This document shows positions 1 to 27,664 of a DNA stretch of 64,000 bases, one piece after another. The stretch lies in contig OY482862.1 in assembly GCA_960531495.1 (NCBI GenBank), forward strand, positions 13,693,974 through 13,757,973. Reading direction: 5' to 3'. Under the pieces are notes generated by a model, which was not told where the DNA came from, did no database searches, and was given only the letters and a program-made list of their open reading frames with translations. The DNA comes from Zeus faber. Lineage: Eukaryota; Chordata; Actinopteri; Zeiformes; Zeidae. The position numbers and the translations under genes are program-made. The first letter of the stretch is position 1. Every line of letters begins with the position of its first letter.

Positions 1-20
1 TCCTCCTCCGTCCTGTGCAG

Positions 21-1324
21 TCCGTCGCTGCAGTCCCCTGTTTGCTCCCGACAACGGCCACATGAAGTGCAACAGCGACGGGGATAACTACGGCGCCACC
101 TGCGAGTTCAAGTGCATGGGTGGCTTCGAGCTGCAGGGCAGTGCCGCCAGGGTGTGCCAGTCAGGACTCACCTGGTCCGGCACCGACGCCAACTGTGCAC
201 GTATGTACACACACTCATATTGACACACACCCTACCCCACCTAGCCTTTGCTTATCTGAGCTAAAACGATTAGAATCGAGCGCATTGGAGGCGAAATTGG
301 GCGTGTGGGCTGTGTCATAGCGAGCTGTCCATCGATCGGAAACATCCCACCGATCAATAATGGGCGGCCCCTGCAATCGACCAGCTACCATCTACGAGAC
401 CCGAATAAGAGGGCCGCTGTCTGATGGGAGAGAGAGTGTTTTGCAGCTCTCATCTTATGTAACATCCCCTCACCGCAGCAATCTCTCCTATTTATTTCCC
501 CTTTCGCAGTCGATCGCAGCCCGGCGCACTGTTCCCTATAAAATTCTGATTACATACTGAATAAGCGTGTCTGTGCAGGCGCCATCTGCACGTCAAAGCG
601 ATTTTCCGTCGCCTCATGCTAATGCCGATTCATTCGTCGCAGCCATGAACATCAACGTGGGCGTGCGCAGCGCCGCCGCTCTGCTGGACCAGTTCTACGA
701 GAAGCGACGGCTGCTGGTGATCTCCGCCCCGACCGCCGCCAACCACTACTACCGCTTCCAGATGACCAACCTGCAGGTGAGAGGAGAGGGAACCAAAACG
801 GGAAGGAGGAATCAAGGGGAATGAAGGGTTGATAGGGCTCAGATGGATTTGGGAGATAGAAGCAGCGTGTGCGTGCGTGCGCGCGCGCGTGCGTGCGTGC
901 GTGCGGAGGAGGTGATAAGCGTGGGGGGGTTGGTTTGCGCTTGGAATCCATCAGCTTAATTGAGTAAAATAAAAAAAATGTGATGAGAATGAGAATGTCA
1001 GGGAAATGAGCCACTGAGGCTCTGATAAGGCTGTTTTCCTGGGGTTGAATGTTTTTCCTTGCCTCCTGACAGACAATTATAGTGGATTCTCCCGCGAAAG
1101 GTTCTGACCTTTCCAGAGCGACTGTTTGTGCGATGTGAGAATCGGGAGAGAGAGCGACCTCAACTCACAGCCGATGGACCTCGGGCAGCGTTATTTTATT
1201 TTTTCTACCGTGATCGAGAGACCTTCATGCTGCCCGTGCTAATTAGCGCTAGCTTTCGCCTCAATACAGAGTGTTAAGACCGTGAACTATGAACCCATGG
1301 ATGTTTCCTTCTCTTCTCTCATGC

Positions 1325-1373
<49 letters not shown>

Positions 1374-1529
1374 CTGTGACCAGCCAGCCCAGTGCGGCCT
1401 GGATCTCAGGCATGTGTCCGTGATCGAGCTTGTCGGGACGTACCCGGCCCAGGTCGGTCGTATCCGACACCGGCTTCTTACCCCGGGACTCGCCCTGCAG
1501 CTCAGGTACACACACTCACACACGCACGC

Positions 1530-1572
<43 letters not shown>

Positions 1573-1820
1573 CCATTTCAATAGATAATAATGAGATTCT
1601 GTCCACCTGCATACCTAAATAATGTGTATTATTTAGGTTACTGCTCCAGCTTTCACAGAGGTCCTTCAACATGGTGCTGTTAGACAAGCAGGGCATCGAC
1701 AAGCAGCGCTACACCTTCCCCATCACGTCGGCCGAGATCTTCACCACCATCGACACCTTCCCCCTCCGCAAGGACGAGATGGTGCTGCAGCAGGAGATGG
1801 GTCAAAACTGCCAATCCTAA
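21..1820 (+). CDS. srpx: srpx, sushi repeat-containing protein, 3' part only
   Basis: Four C-terminal coding exons of a secreted sushi-repeat protein: 21-200, 643-776, 1384-1505 and 1637-1820 (TAA). The first carries most of the last sushi domain ([14 protein letters not shown], then [12 protein letters not shown] and the closing TWSGTDANC). The other three form the conserved C-terminal DUF4174 domain, with [23 protein letters not shown] and the ending [17 protein letters not shown]. Introns have GT-AG ends and matching phases. The ending TFPLRK.EMVLQ.EM is that of SRPX. SRPX2 ends differently (SNQEL..RREQRD), so I call srpx. The next gene, sytl5, supports this, because SRPX and SYTL5 are neighbours in human. 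The signal peptide, first two sushi domains and HYR domain lie left of the window. Long GT and CA runs flank the third exon. Confidence 0.93.
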
Positions 1821-1996
1821 AACTCCCGATATGCCGCCAAGCCGCCACGTGCCCCCCCCCTCCCATTCACGTAGACAGACTGTAATTCCCCCAAAACGGT
1901 TCCAGTCACTGGGATCCGTCACACCACCCACGCTCTGAATCAACCTGAGCTCATATCGTCTCCCCTTTCTGTCTGAATGCAGTCGCTCTGGGCGCA

Positions 1997-2085
<89 letters not shown>

Positions 2086-4211
2086 CGTGTGTTAGAGAGT
2101 CACGATAGCCGATATTTGCCATCTGATTTCCAGCAATTGAGGCACGGAACTTACTGAATCTAGGTCTGAATGAGAATCTCAATCTGGTCACAGAATAACA
2201 GAATGGGTCATTTGTTACAATCATATTGATTCTTTGATATTTTTGTTCTATCTATATTTTGTTTTAATTATTCTTTTCAACACAGAGTTATGGTTAGAGC
2301 TCCATACCGGTCTTAGCTGGTTTTAGCCCTTTAACCCTATTTCCATGTTAAAGCGTTGGCACTTAAAAAAATACAAAATAGAGCCAAATGAAGTAACTTT
2401 GACTAAAATAGGTATTAACGTAATTGTCATAATTTTAAGGTGGATACAAATCTAAAAATATGAGCTTTCATCAGAAAATGGTCAGGGGTAAATTTCTTTT
2501 ATGTATTTATGTTTCCTTTTTTGTCAAAATAGCCATTTATTCAGACAATTTTCTACAGGTATATATATAAAACTATATGTACAATACAAGACAGTTATGC
2601 TGGTCTATCTGTGTGCTGTACAAAAAAATATGTTTAAATGTAAACAATACAGATTAAATGTCTTTCAAAACCGCCAAAGATGATGGGACGTGTTCACTGT
2701 TTGTGTCAAGTGGAATAAAGTGTGATTGGAGGAATGTGTGGAAGGTTTTGCATTCTACAGTATATTAATGCTTCACGTTGCTTCACACTCGAAACAGACC
2801 TCTTTCAGTATGCCGTTTAAATTATTTATCATAAGAAAAGAACAGAAAAAAAAGATTTGTATGGAAAGGAATGTGCCGTTTATTTCAAAATATTCTCGTA
2901 ACACGTTTGAGACAAAATAGGTTTGGTACTTGGGGACGCACAACAGAAATAGTACATGCCGTAAGTCTCGAGCTTCTGCAGTATTGCATGTGTCTCTTCA
3001 TCTACATGAAACCGTACAGTAAAATGCCATTTTAAATACATTTCTCATGTGCGCTGCGAATTCATGTTTTTTTTTTTTTTTTTTTCCCCTCTGGGAGGTC
3101 GGAGCGGAGGCTTCAACCGGGGCGGAGGTGGTGTTCCAACATCCCACGTGAAGTGGCGTCGCACCCCGGCATCAAAAAGATTTTCTCATCGAGGTGATTC
3201 ATTGCGCGGTGCTGGTGCCCCGGGCGGCTGGGGCGGGGTGGGTGGGGGGCAAGATGACAGTCAGTGACTCTCTATTAGGTTTCCCCACTTTCGAGAAGTG
3301 GGCCGGTGCTGAGTCACTCCCTCTGCCTCCTGACTCCCTGGGAAAACAAACTTTCTCAAAACTACATCTTCCCTCTGGATTTTTGAAAAGGTAAGCGCGT
3401 TTTGGAGCTGGCGTACAGCGGCGTCACTCAGTGCTTTGACTTGTTTTTTTGTTTTTGTTTTTTGTTCTAGTGTCTCCACATCTTTAAAATCATGCAGTTT
3501 CTTCTCATCATCGTCACACTGATACAGTGTCATATGAAGTTATGCTAAAGCTATTGTCGGTTAGGTAAACTCCTACACAAAGGTTTTTTTTTTTTTTGTC
3601 TATTATAAGGGGATGAGTCTGTGCTTCATTCTGTGCTTCACAAGAGTATGAAAAAAAAAGTTGCCTGCTGAGGGAATGTACATGTTTTTTTTTGTTTTTT
3701 TTTCGTTTTCGACATGCATGGATCACACTTGGTAATGCCTCGGGAACGTCTGTCTATTTTCACCATAAGCAGAATTTAACGTTGAACAGGAACCACAGAG
3801 ACGGACACCATGTGCTTATTCAGCAGCTCAGTTACATACAGTACGTGTGTGTAATATACAGTTGTATAACGCAGTGCTTGGTCATGAGGGCAGAGGAGGG
3901 CGCATGAGGCTACTGTAAGGCATGACTGGTTGTAAGAGACAGAGGAAGGAGGGACCTAGGGATGGAGGGATGGGGCTCAGGACGCAGGGACAGTGATGTC
4001 GTCGGCTCTCTATTGCTGGATTACAACACGAGCGTCTCGAGAGCATCGTCCCATTTTTACGTCGAAGGTTTTTCCTTGATCGTTACTCGACCTCTTGTTC
4101 GCCTCGTTCCTCGGGGTCAAGGCTCCCGTTCCGGCTCTTGGTTCCTCTCGCGCTTCTCCTCCCTCGCTTTCGATCCCCCTCTTCCCCCTGCTGTTCCCCC
4201 TCGCTCCCGGC
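1821..4211. other. srpx and sytl5 tail-to-tail intergenic/UTR stretch
   Basis: The 3' ends of two convergent genes meet here. It holds a (GT)n run of about 93 bases at 1999-2091, several A or T homopolymers (for example 3067-3085), and a reverse-strand AATAAA at 2884-2879 that could end sytl5. No supported coding exon was seen on either strand. Confidence 0.6.
2714..2719 (+). terminator. Possible srpx polyadenylation signal
   Basis: An AATAAA hexamer lies about 890 bases after the srpx stop and is followed within 30 bases by G/T-rich sequence (agtgtgattggaggaatgtg). That is the usual layout of a vertebrate poly(A) site. No transcript data were available. Confidence 0.4.
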
Positions 4212-17994
<13,783 letters not shown>

Positions 17995-18962
17995 CGCTCC
18001 GTCGGGTCGAGGGGCCGGACGAACGGAAACAGCCGAGGGACGGGCCTGGTTCTCGGAGCCCGGCTCACATGGAGGCCGCCGGGCGCCACTGCGGGGCGGC
18101 CCTGCGAGCAGCTGCTTTGGGGTTCATTGGGGCTGCTGTTCTCTTCCTATCGACATAGTTTGCCCTTGGCTCGCCAGCTCTCCCCCCCCGTGCTCCTCTT
18201 CTAATCATAGGGTGCTTCTCTCCTTGGGCCCCGGGAAATCACATCCGACAGGTTTGCAATGGCTTCCCACTCCGCGGGAAACCTAAAACACAACAGACGC
18301 CAAGGACACTCGCTTCATTCGATAAAAGTGACTCGGAAACGTCCCCCACCCCCAAACGGTAAAGCCCGGCCCTGGCAGTGAAAGCGCTAACAGTTAAAAG
18401 CTTTGCCGTTCCGCCCGCATTTACATTCCAATTAACCCGGCGACATTGATTGCCGGGATTAAGAGAGGAACCTGTTTTAATTGGTAGGCATTTTTACACT
18501 GCAGCCTCGCAATCTCCCAATTAGGCAGCGAGACTCCCTGGGAACGCCACCTTCCTAAATATAAAACTTATTAATCAGCTGCTGGTGCTGGGGCTTTACC
18601 TGCCATGAAATAGAGGCACATAACGCACACGCGCGCACACACACACACGCGCACACACACACACACACACACTTTCCCCGTGTTAATTATTTCGGACATG
18701 TCCGCCGGGTCCACGGGGTCCTTCTGTATTTGACTCTGCAAATGTCACTCAACATTTATTCTGCGGCCGCACTGCGGGGAATGCCAACCGGCCTCCCCCG
18801 AATATCCCACCGACAACAGGTTCAAGAAGCTGCACATTCATGGCGAGAGATGAACCTTGACGAAAACGTACGGTGTCTGTCATCCGCTCCGGGAGACGGA
18901 TGCTGCCTGAATTAATTTTCCCCCGGTCCTTTTCGAGACCGTTGAAGTCACCGAAGTAAAAT

Positions 18963-18983
18963 GTGTGTGCGTGCGTGTGTGTC

Positions 18984-19030
<47 letters not shown>
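18963..19030 (+). repeat. (GT)n microsatellite
   Basis: A GT run with GCGT and TCTG interruptions in the sytl5-dynlt3 interval. Confidence 0.9.
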
Positions 19031-19419
19031 CCACCTGATCCTCTTCATCTTTCAGACCTTGGCTCATTTCCGTTTCCAAGTCATTGTATCGAGTCGACGC
19101 CCACGTGGTTAACAAGGCAATTTGAATCCTGAATTTAGAGCACCCGCGTTCCGCATTTCAAGAGGGGCGCGGAGACGGGTAAATGGGATGATGGGGATGA
19201 TGATGATGATGATGATGATGAGGAGGATGATGACGAGGGCATTGATGTGGAGCGCAAAAAAAAAAAAAGCTGGGAAGGGAGTGTGGTGAGGAAAGCGCCT
19301 GGGAGGAGGTTGGGGGAAGAGGCTGATTAGAGGACTCAGGGTTTGAATAATCAAGTCGCTAAGTGAGGGGCTGTGGAGAGGCTCATGGGTTTTATTCACG
19401 GACTCGGAGAGAGGCCGCG

Positions 19420-19421
<2 letters not shown>

Positions 19422-19466
<45 letters not shown>

Positions 19467-19486
19467 CGAGAGAGAGCGAGAGAGCA
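19422..19486 (+). repeat. (AG)n microsatellite
   Basis: AG repeats with a few GC interruptions. An (TC)n run follows about 430 bases later (19909-19967), so the two could pair as an imperfect inverted repeat. Confidence 0.9.
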
Positions 19487-19659
19487 GGAAGCAACAGAGG
19501 AGGTAATTAAATTGGTTTGTTAGAGGTATTTCCGAGATAAGAATACAAAACTCGAGAGTTGGAGCCGAGGAGAAGTGATGCTGCCGTCGTGCAACTGATG
19601 ACTGTGTTTGGGTGCACACTTGCACCCGCACACACATGCACACACCCGCACACGCACAC

Positions 19660-19695
19660 CAATGTCGGCCTCACCCCACACTGAGGCCGACATTG
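19660..19695. other. Perfect 14-bp inverted repeat, 8-base loop
   Basis: Left arm 19660-19673 (caatgtcggcctca) and right arm 19682-19695 are exact reverse complements. They flank the loop ccccacac. Confidence 0.9.
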
Positions 19696-19906
19696 ATTCA
19701 TAGTTTCAGCAAAGGCCATGTGGATTTACACAAATAACTGTCAAATTGTGATTAACCCACACAGAGTGGCCTTTTTCAATTGAACTCACACTGTACAATG
19801 ATCACTTTAATTCCATCCATGTCATTAATCATGAGATTTGATGAAGACAGAGGGATAATATAATGTTGTGGAAAGGAGTGGATGGGCTTGGCATGAGCCC
19901 ACGCCA

Positions 19907-19908
<2 letters not shown>

Positions 19909-19966
<58 letters not shown>

Positions 19967-19967
19967 G
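19909..19967 (+). repeat. (TC)n microsatellite
   Basis: About 28 TC units with one CG interruption. Confidence 0.9.
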
Positions 19968-20678
19968 GCCTCTTCAGACTACAGCTCGGCTCGGAGCACA
20001 GCTCGGACGCCAGCCCAGTGCACAGCGTCCTCAGCCGCATTATGATGCAAAAATCCACCCATGCCAAGTGAGCCGGCGGCGTAAAATGGCGTGAATTAGT
20101 CCAAGCGTGACTGATCTGCACCTTTTTCAAAAAATCAACGAGATTCAAACCGATTCCGCGCAACACCGGTTTAAGTCTTTCAATCCAGGAAATCTGGGGT
20201 TGGATTTTTTTTTTTTGGCGGCGGCAAATATAAACATTACTTTTGTTTCCTTCCCCTTTTTGGTGGGGGCTTTAAAGCAAGTCAGCTCCACAAAGAAAAC
20301 ACACACGCTGAGACAGGGGCGGATATCCTCTGACAAACAGAGGCTGGAGCTGGAGTCAACTGACCCAAAACAAAAAAAACCAAGCAAGTCACGTACGCCG
20401 CGCGGTCACGTGTCGGGACGATTTAAAGGAACAATCTTCCCGGATTTGGGGGTGAACCGCTGACGATCGCACCGTAGCAGGTATTTCACCGCACCACTCC
20501 CCAGGTTCACGACAGGAAAACAACATCTCCAGGGCGGGTTTGAGAAAATGGCGGTGCTTTCGCTAGAGTGATACCGTGTAAACAACCGTACGATCGTTTG
20601 ATCGCGTGGTTTCGGTCTCTGGGTTTGGTGTGCGCGCGGCGCGGCGGGCGTGTTTTGTCCCGAGTCAAACCCTCCCTG

Positions 20679-20680
<2 letters not shown>

Positions 20681-20748
<68 letters not shown>
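20681..20748 (+). repeat. (CA)n microsatellite
   Basis: About 33 uninterrupted CA units. An (ACAAG)n pentanucleotide run of about six units follows at 20830-20861. Confidence 0.95.
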
Positions 20749-20750
<2 letters not shown>

Positions 20751-22654
20751 CCTGCCGCAGCCGTTCCTCCTCTGAGCAAACACCGCGCAGAGGACACACT
20801 TCCATCTGGGTTTCTGACGGCGCCAAAAACACAAGACAAGACAAGACAAGACAAGACAACCGCCGGACCCCCGGTGTTTGTTTTTTTCTCCTCAATTTCA
20901 GAGGTGAATGTCTGGTTGCGCGAGCTCGTGTCTCATAATTCAAATTATAATACAACCATGAGGGGCAGACAGTGAAACCTTTTGGCTCATTCGTCGGCTG
21001 GGAGCATACATCTGCGAGGTAAACACACAGGTGCGCCGGGAAAGTGGCTGAGCTCCAGTTGGCAGAAAATGGGAAAACAAAAAAAAAAAAAAAAGGGTAT
21101 TCAGACGAGAAGGATAATATTCGGATTGGCGAAGCCCAAATACAGATCGGTAATAAAATGTTCTTCAAACTGTAAATGTGATTTACCTGGAAGGAACGCC
21201 CACAACACATAAACCAGAGGGATATTTTTGTCTTGGCTGCAGAATATTAACCTCACCTCTGTGATCCTGATCGTATTTTATTTTTCCTTTTTCCACATTT
21301 AACCTCCATTTACTGCCGCCACGCTCTGGGCACAGCAAACACACAGTGTCGGAAGGAGGACTCGGGGAAAAAAGTTTTTTTCGGATTTAAGGAAAACACA
21401 GCTCGGGTGAAACAAATAAATAAATAAATTGCTTGCGTGAAAGTGCTTCCGCGGAGGTTTTAAGGTCAGCGTCCGCTGAGATCTTCCGCTCTCTGAGCAC
21501 ATGGAAGAGCGTTCTGGATCTCCAGGCACGCTGGGGTTTTAACAGATCATTTCCCCGCGCACGCTATGTTTCCACACTCAACATCGCTCCCAGGAACAGC
21601 AGGAGGGATATTAACCGGGAGCCAACCGGCCGTAATCGCAAAACAAAGCCCCGACAGGGTGATCAGGACCTCCAGGCGAAAGAATAAATGGAATTTGACA
21701 TTTTTACATAACTAAGTTCAAGCGCTTCTGCTACGAGAAATAGCCCACAACACACCCAACAACATAGTGAACTGTTCCCTCTACACAAATCTATTTCCTG
21801 TCATTGACGTGAAATCATGTCGTCAAAGTCTTCCATTGTGGTTCCTATACAGCGCCAGAGGATGCCTCCACCAGCTAGTGTTATCATTAGTACGTGGGCG
21901 GAGTGAAACGGGGGACGTGAATGCAGGCGGAGGTGCGGTTGCCCGTGACAACAGTCATTATGAGCGGACAGCGGTCATTTTTCAGAAATAATAAAACCAC
22001 TGATTGCCGCTATTGACCAATCGGAATCGAACATTCCACAGTTATAATTTACAATAACTTCTCCAATAAGCGTGCAGCCCGCTGGACTACCCTCTATTAA
22101 ACACTATTCTGTCCTCCCTCCAAAGTCGAGATAACTTCTGTTTATGTCCGTGCCCCCATTATAGTAATTAAGGGGGTGTTAATCCATCACGCACTGCACC
22201 GGCAGTGCTGTATTGTTCTCGCAGCGATGTATAGCCTCCGTTCCCCGGGGGGGTTGTATACCGACGGCTGGGCGGTTGCCTCCTGAATCATTAATGTCTC
22301 GCAGGCATCAATGGAAATTGATGATGAATGTCACGGGGCGTCTCAGCGCGGCTTCCGAAGGCCATTACTCAGCGGGAGGCCGGTTCCGCCGGCTGGAAAC
22401 AGAACCGGACCTCTCCAGCCGCTCAGCGCAGCAGGAGGCGGGACAAGCCAACCCGACAACAGCATTTCACCGCGCGGTACATGAGTTATTCCTTAAGCCG
22501 AAAACCTCGGAGGATCAAATGCAATGATTCAATACTTTTCTCTTCTCTTGTCTCGTTACAAGAAGCAGAGGAAAGTTCTTCGGGCGGAGATGAAAGAAAG
22601 CCAAAGTAAAAAGAGGAGGTAAAAATCATTTGAATTTTTCAAGGAAATATCATA

Positions 22655-22815
22655 GGAGTCAGGGATGGACCGATATCTCTTCCTATATACTCATACTGAT
22701 TCAGAACCCTCAACATCAAGTATCCATTCTATGGTCTTGATATTGTATTATTTTATTGGGGATATTATCTTATATATTGAAACATTATTAGACTTAGACT
22801 GATTTCCAATGTGTC
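22655..22815. repeat. Possible hAT-type MITE debris
   Basis: Contains agggatggaccgatatctct, a phrase common at the ends of teleost non-autonomous DNA transposons, then A/T-rich sequence. No clear inverted ends or target duplication were seen. Confidence 0.25.
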
Positions 22816-24175
22816 ACTATTGGGAACCCAATAATATGGCTGAAGGGTTAAAAGCCAAGCCGGATCCACATAAAACCTACCATGTTTAATGGCTTTAAAT
22901 CTTGTATTTGTGGCATAAAACTCTACGGTGGTATTATGATGGGTGTCTGTAGGACCATATATCTGTATAGGCGTAACTCACGTGCACTTCGGTCCTGGGC
23001 TGACGGGGGAAGACGCAGCCCTCTTGATGCGTTTCCTCACAGAAGAAAACCCAGGAGAGGTAAACCAATTTTTCACACCGTGTCAACAGACGGAGAGGAC
23101 CCGTTATAGGGAGGCAGGCAGATAAATTTGGTTAGGCAATATGTCCACAGCGCTTAACGTGCGTTACACACTGCGCGGCGCACACACATGAGCGCACACG
23201 CCCACAAAAGGCAATGTTGATTCAACTCACTTTCCCCTCTGAAAAAAAAAAAAAAAAAAAAAAAAAGCCAAAACCTCGACAAACAGAAATTAGATTGTAA
23301 TAACATATTCTGCTTGTTTTTATTGACAGATGGATGGAGCCGAAGTGGATCCATCACATCGCTGTTTACAATGGGTCTCCTCAACATCTGTATCGTCCGC
23401 TCTCGACGCGCAGCCGCTCGCGATGAGAAGAAAGCGATGCAAATCATGTTCTCCCGCAGAGGCACATTAACGGCACTTTGCAAAACAATATCCGCGGCTG
23501 CTTTTTTCCCCCCACCGGCGACGCCGTGTATCCGAAACCGCCGCCGGCGCTCGGACGGCAGCGGCAGTTTGTGATGCCATGTTACCGGCGGCACATTATA
23601 AGAAACCACAAAAAGAACATAACGTCTCGTACGTGAAAGTCTAGATAAACGCCTCTGAACACACTCATATTTAAGTATTACATATAAGAGATGGCGATCT
23701 CAGAGATGATCAGTCAACACAAAAAAAATAATACGATTTGGACTGAGAACTTATGAATATGTCGGATGCCTGATTATCTCCACCGAGGAGGTTGATGTTC
23801 GTACACGCTGTGAGTCAGCTACTGCAGGTGGCCTCTTTATCAACTCACTCGTGTCTCATTCATCGCAAATATTTTATCTCTTCTAAAAGGAAATGAACCA
23901 AACCCACTTAGACCTCAGCATCTCAGCTGCACATCATCGCCGGCCGCAAAACAACTTCCTGGGAGGGGATGCAGCCCTCGGCGCACAGCCGGGAGGGATC
24001 GATCGGCAGCAATCGTCTCCGTGGACGGGGGGCCGAGATGAGACGCGATGAAAGAGATAGTCGGGCCGGGATGGGAGGAGACGATATGTGACGTGTCAGT
24101 CCGGGCGGAAGCGATCCATGCCTGTGTGCTTTTCACAAACGAGGTAGCGGTTTCACTCTCTTGCGCTGCGGTTGC

Positions 24176-24178
24176 GCG

Positions 24179-24240
<62 letters not shown>
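24176..24240 (+). repeat. (CG)n/(CA)n microsatellite
   Basis: A short alternating CG block leads into about 29 CA units. A few ccagccac units follow (24240-24264). Confidence 0.92.
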
Positions 24241-24241
<1 letters not shown>

Positions 24242-25060
24242 AGCCACCCAGCCACCCAGCCAGATAACACATCCAGGCTACCAGACTGCACTGACCCTCT
24301 GCGATGCCAGGAGAACTGTCACTCACCGCTGTCTGTTCTTATGCTGCGCTGTGTCAATCAAGCAAACACCAGCCCCACTCCATCTCTTTAGGGAACCCAA
24401 TGTCCATAACTGACTGGAAAAATAGTTTGCTATACTATACTTAACCAGTTAGAATTCAATTTGAACAGTTAATTACGAAGCAATAACATTAGCTGGTTTT
24501 CAGCTGTAGAAAGGAGAATTCACCTAAAATCTTGGTTCACGTGTAGCTCTTCCACCGAGACAGTTGCTGACGACCCCCCTCCTCTCCTAATGTCATTTAG
24601 AGCACCGCACCCTCCCAGGAGGCTTAGTAGTGGACAGGCTGATACGGATCTTCCTCCAGCTCCCCGCCGGGAAAACAAAACAGTTGTGCAGAGCTGCGGC
24701 AAAAAATAGATGCTATGCATTTCAAAATCAAGGGGAAATTGCGCAATCCTTAAGAAATGGTTTGATCCCTACGAACGGCCCTCTACGTGTTATCTGCGGA
24801 CTGTGTTTAACGGTGACTGGGAACAACCTTGAAGACCCCCGGAGAAAGCCTCTTGCCAAACCACACAACACATGTCCGCAGCCCGATGTGAACATTACAA
24901 CCCTCGGAGCAGCCAGTATCAGTAATAACATGTCATGGCAGCGGGACGCCGCAGCTTCGTGCCGGGCTTGGCAGAGCGGAAAATAGAAGAAAAAAAAAAA
25001 CAGCTGAATGGGTCCAGCGGCTCAGAGAGTGTATCTAGGCTACGGCTTCCTCCGTCCACC

Positions 25061-25113
25061 GTCTGCCTACAACCGGGGGGGGGGGGGGGGGGGGGGGGGT
25101 GTTGTAGGCAGAC
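25061..25113. other. Inverted 13-bp arms enclosing a 25-G tract
   Basis: Arm gtctgcctacaac (25061-25073) is exactly complementary to gttgtaggcagac (25101-25113). The 27-base loop is one C, 25 consecutive G (25075-25099) and one T. Confidence 0.9.
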
Positions 25114-27593
25114 CCCCAACCCCCGCCGTCTTGACGGCGTACGCCTCCACGGACCTCTCTTTAATTCATGTTATTTCTATCATCGAGCTGCGAGTGTCAG
25201 CTCGTCCACCAAGGCAGGGCGGTCAGCGTGAGCTCGGGCAGCCGGTGATTAACCAGGACAACGCCACAGCGCCGGAGATTAGTGTCCCCTTCAACTACAG
25301 CCGGCGCTAATGGAGAGAAGGACAGTGCATCTGCTGGTTTGTACAGGATGATGGGGGAGTTCTCTACAGGGCGGAATGAAAGGTTTCCCTAATGGACATT
25401 CAATTTGAACAACTTCCTAAAAGGAAGGGGAAGGGGAAGGGGAAGGGGAGGATGGAGTAGGGTGGGTGGAAGATGTAAAATAAGGTGAGCCTTTTACAAA
25501 TCAATGCCGAGCGTTCTGACCTTTAAGCCTCATATTAGAACTATATTAGTACACCAAAAGGACAAAGCCGAGTGGAAAACTCACATCTTGCTTTCTGGCT
25601 CACGGAGAAGGAGAATATTGGCGACGGATCGTTAAATGCAACATTTGCGGGAGCCGTTTCAAAGGCTGTAGGTCACTCTTGCATCTTAAATAACAGCCCG
25701 CATCCCCATCGACGCCGCGGTAAGAGAAACTAATAAGACGTCCAAAAACCAACGGAGTAAAAAAACGACCGAAGAGGAAGAAAACGAGGCTGCGGAGGTC
25801 AACGCCATCGCAAGCTTCTTCTGTTTCTCGTTGCACGTATTCTGACCGAGCCCAATGTATTTCCCTAATTGGGACGCGTCTTCGAGGTTATTATCAAATG
25901 CCATGCAAATACATTGCTGGTTGTAGAGAAGCATCTTTCAAATTTCAAAAATGCATAAAACTTATATGTCTAAAAGAAAATATATAAAGTATGCAAACAA
26001 AACAAAACGGCCTGATTTGATGGACAAACTGCAGACGGCCCGCAAGTCAATGTCCCCAAAGGAAACGGTTCAAGTGTTTAGTGATATTATACCATTAAGG
26101 TTTATCTTGGTAATGGCCACCAGACGCAGGATTCGAGGAGGGAGAAATAAACTTCTTGCCTGAAATACAAAGTCCATACATTTCTTCCACAAGCCGTTAG
26201 GGTCTCAACATCTAAAATCGACTTCCGCCCGCGTCCGGGTTTCACCCGCGTCATCACAGCGACCACTCCCGGCCGCCCGAAATTTGGCAGCTTCGGCCCC
26301 GCCGATCCTTACAAGACGGAGGCGAGCGTAAACCCAAACCCGGGGCTTCAAACCATCTCGCCGGGAGCCTGACGGGGGGGGGGGGGTGACGCCACGCTTC
26401 ATCCTGTTTTCTACCGTCTATGATCTCCGGCAATCCAAATCGCCCCGGTGCGGCCTATCCGAGCGCTTTCACCAAAATTGCGGCCGCTCTTTCCGGAGTG
26501 GACTTAGATCTTCTGAAAGCGTCGCTTGATGATGCCCGTTCTTTCCCGGGCTCTCCTCCCGCGTTCGACGACAGCATCCGCAGTTTCAACCGACGCATCC
26601 TCCAGTGGCCATTCTGTGCCGGTTAAAGAGGATGTTAAACAGAGTCGTTCTGCGGCAAAAACACCAAGAACGGAGCTACGGCGGCGGATGAATACACTCA
26701 TTACACGGCGATCAAAGTAATCGCCGATCGGTATGTTCTCTGTGTCAACGACTAAACGCGTCCTCTGCCCGGCAACCGAAAGGAGCAGGGATGGCCCGGG
26801 TTTCGTGACCCACGGCCTCACGTGCCTGTGGATTCGATTCCACGCCCCGAGAACCTGCCGTCCTTCCGGCTCAGGTGACCCTTTTACGATCTAATCGTTT
26901 CATAATTCACCGTTCGGCTCGTGCCGGCGTTTTATTTCGACGAACGCGGGTGCCACATTAAATATGCCGTCGCTATTTTCCCGCTCTGATTGGGAGCATT
27001 CCCCGCGAGAAGAGAGGGACCCGTGTGATTTCTGATTTATGTATCAGCCTCAAAGAACGGGAGGCACCAGGGATTCCGCGCTCCCCTCTAACAGGTCCTT
27101 CTTCTGTCAGAGCTCGTTTCCGAACGCTTTGAATCCGTGAATGAAAAGCCCGAGAGCCGCTCAGCGACACCAAAAAGATTCCGCCGTAGTGCTGACACCG
27201 GCGTGTAATAAAAGAAAAATAAAATAAAATTTTAAAAAAAAAATTTAAAAAGGAGGTCGCGGACGACTTTGATCCTTTATGACACGGACACGCCCGCTCC
27301 CAAACCATCGACTGCAGAGTGCCGGGATCGCGGCGCTCGCCCCCACCCGCTGTTTGGCGCGGGAAGAACGCGAGACGGGAGAGCCAGTCTTATTAACCCA
27401 GTTTTTTGAAGGGGCTGTCTCTGCTCCAGTCTCGCAGAGGAAAGCGGGGTTTGTAAACGCCCCCACCCCGCTCCAACCCCACCACCACCACCACCACCCC
27501 CATGGCTGAATATTTCATAGCGCTCGTTTCAGTTTTACTGCTGCATTTTATGGCGCTTCCCATTTCAGGCTAATAGAGACGGGGGGGATCCTC

Positions 27594-27594
<1 letters not shown>

Positions 27595-27662
<68 letters not shown>
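27595..27662 (+). repeat. (GT)n microsatellite
   Basis: About 34 perfect GT units. A (CT)n run of about 29 units lies 160 bases further on (27822-27880). Confidence 0.95.

Positions 27663-27664
<2 letters not shown>

Noticed and set aside
21-1820. Call as srpx2
   Set aside because: SRPX2 ends in a different C-terminal sequence. The ending here and the neighbour sytl5 both favour srpx.
20406-21210. ORFs of up to 181 codons around 20.7 kb
   Set aside because: They depend on the (CA)n tract at 20681-20748 and show no domain or splice logic.
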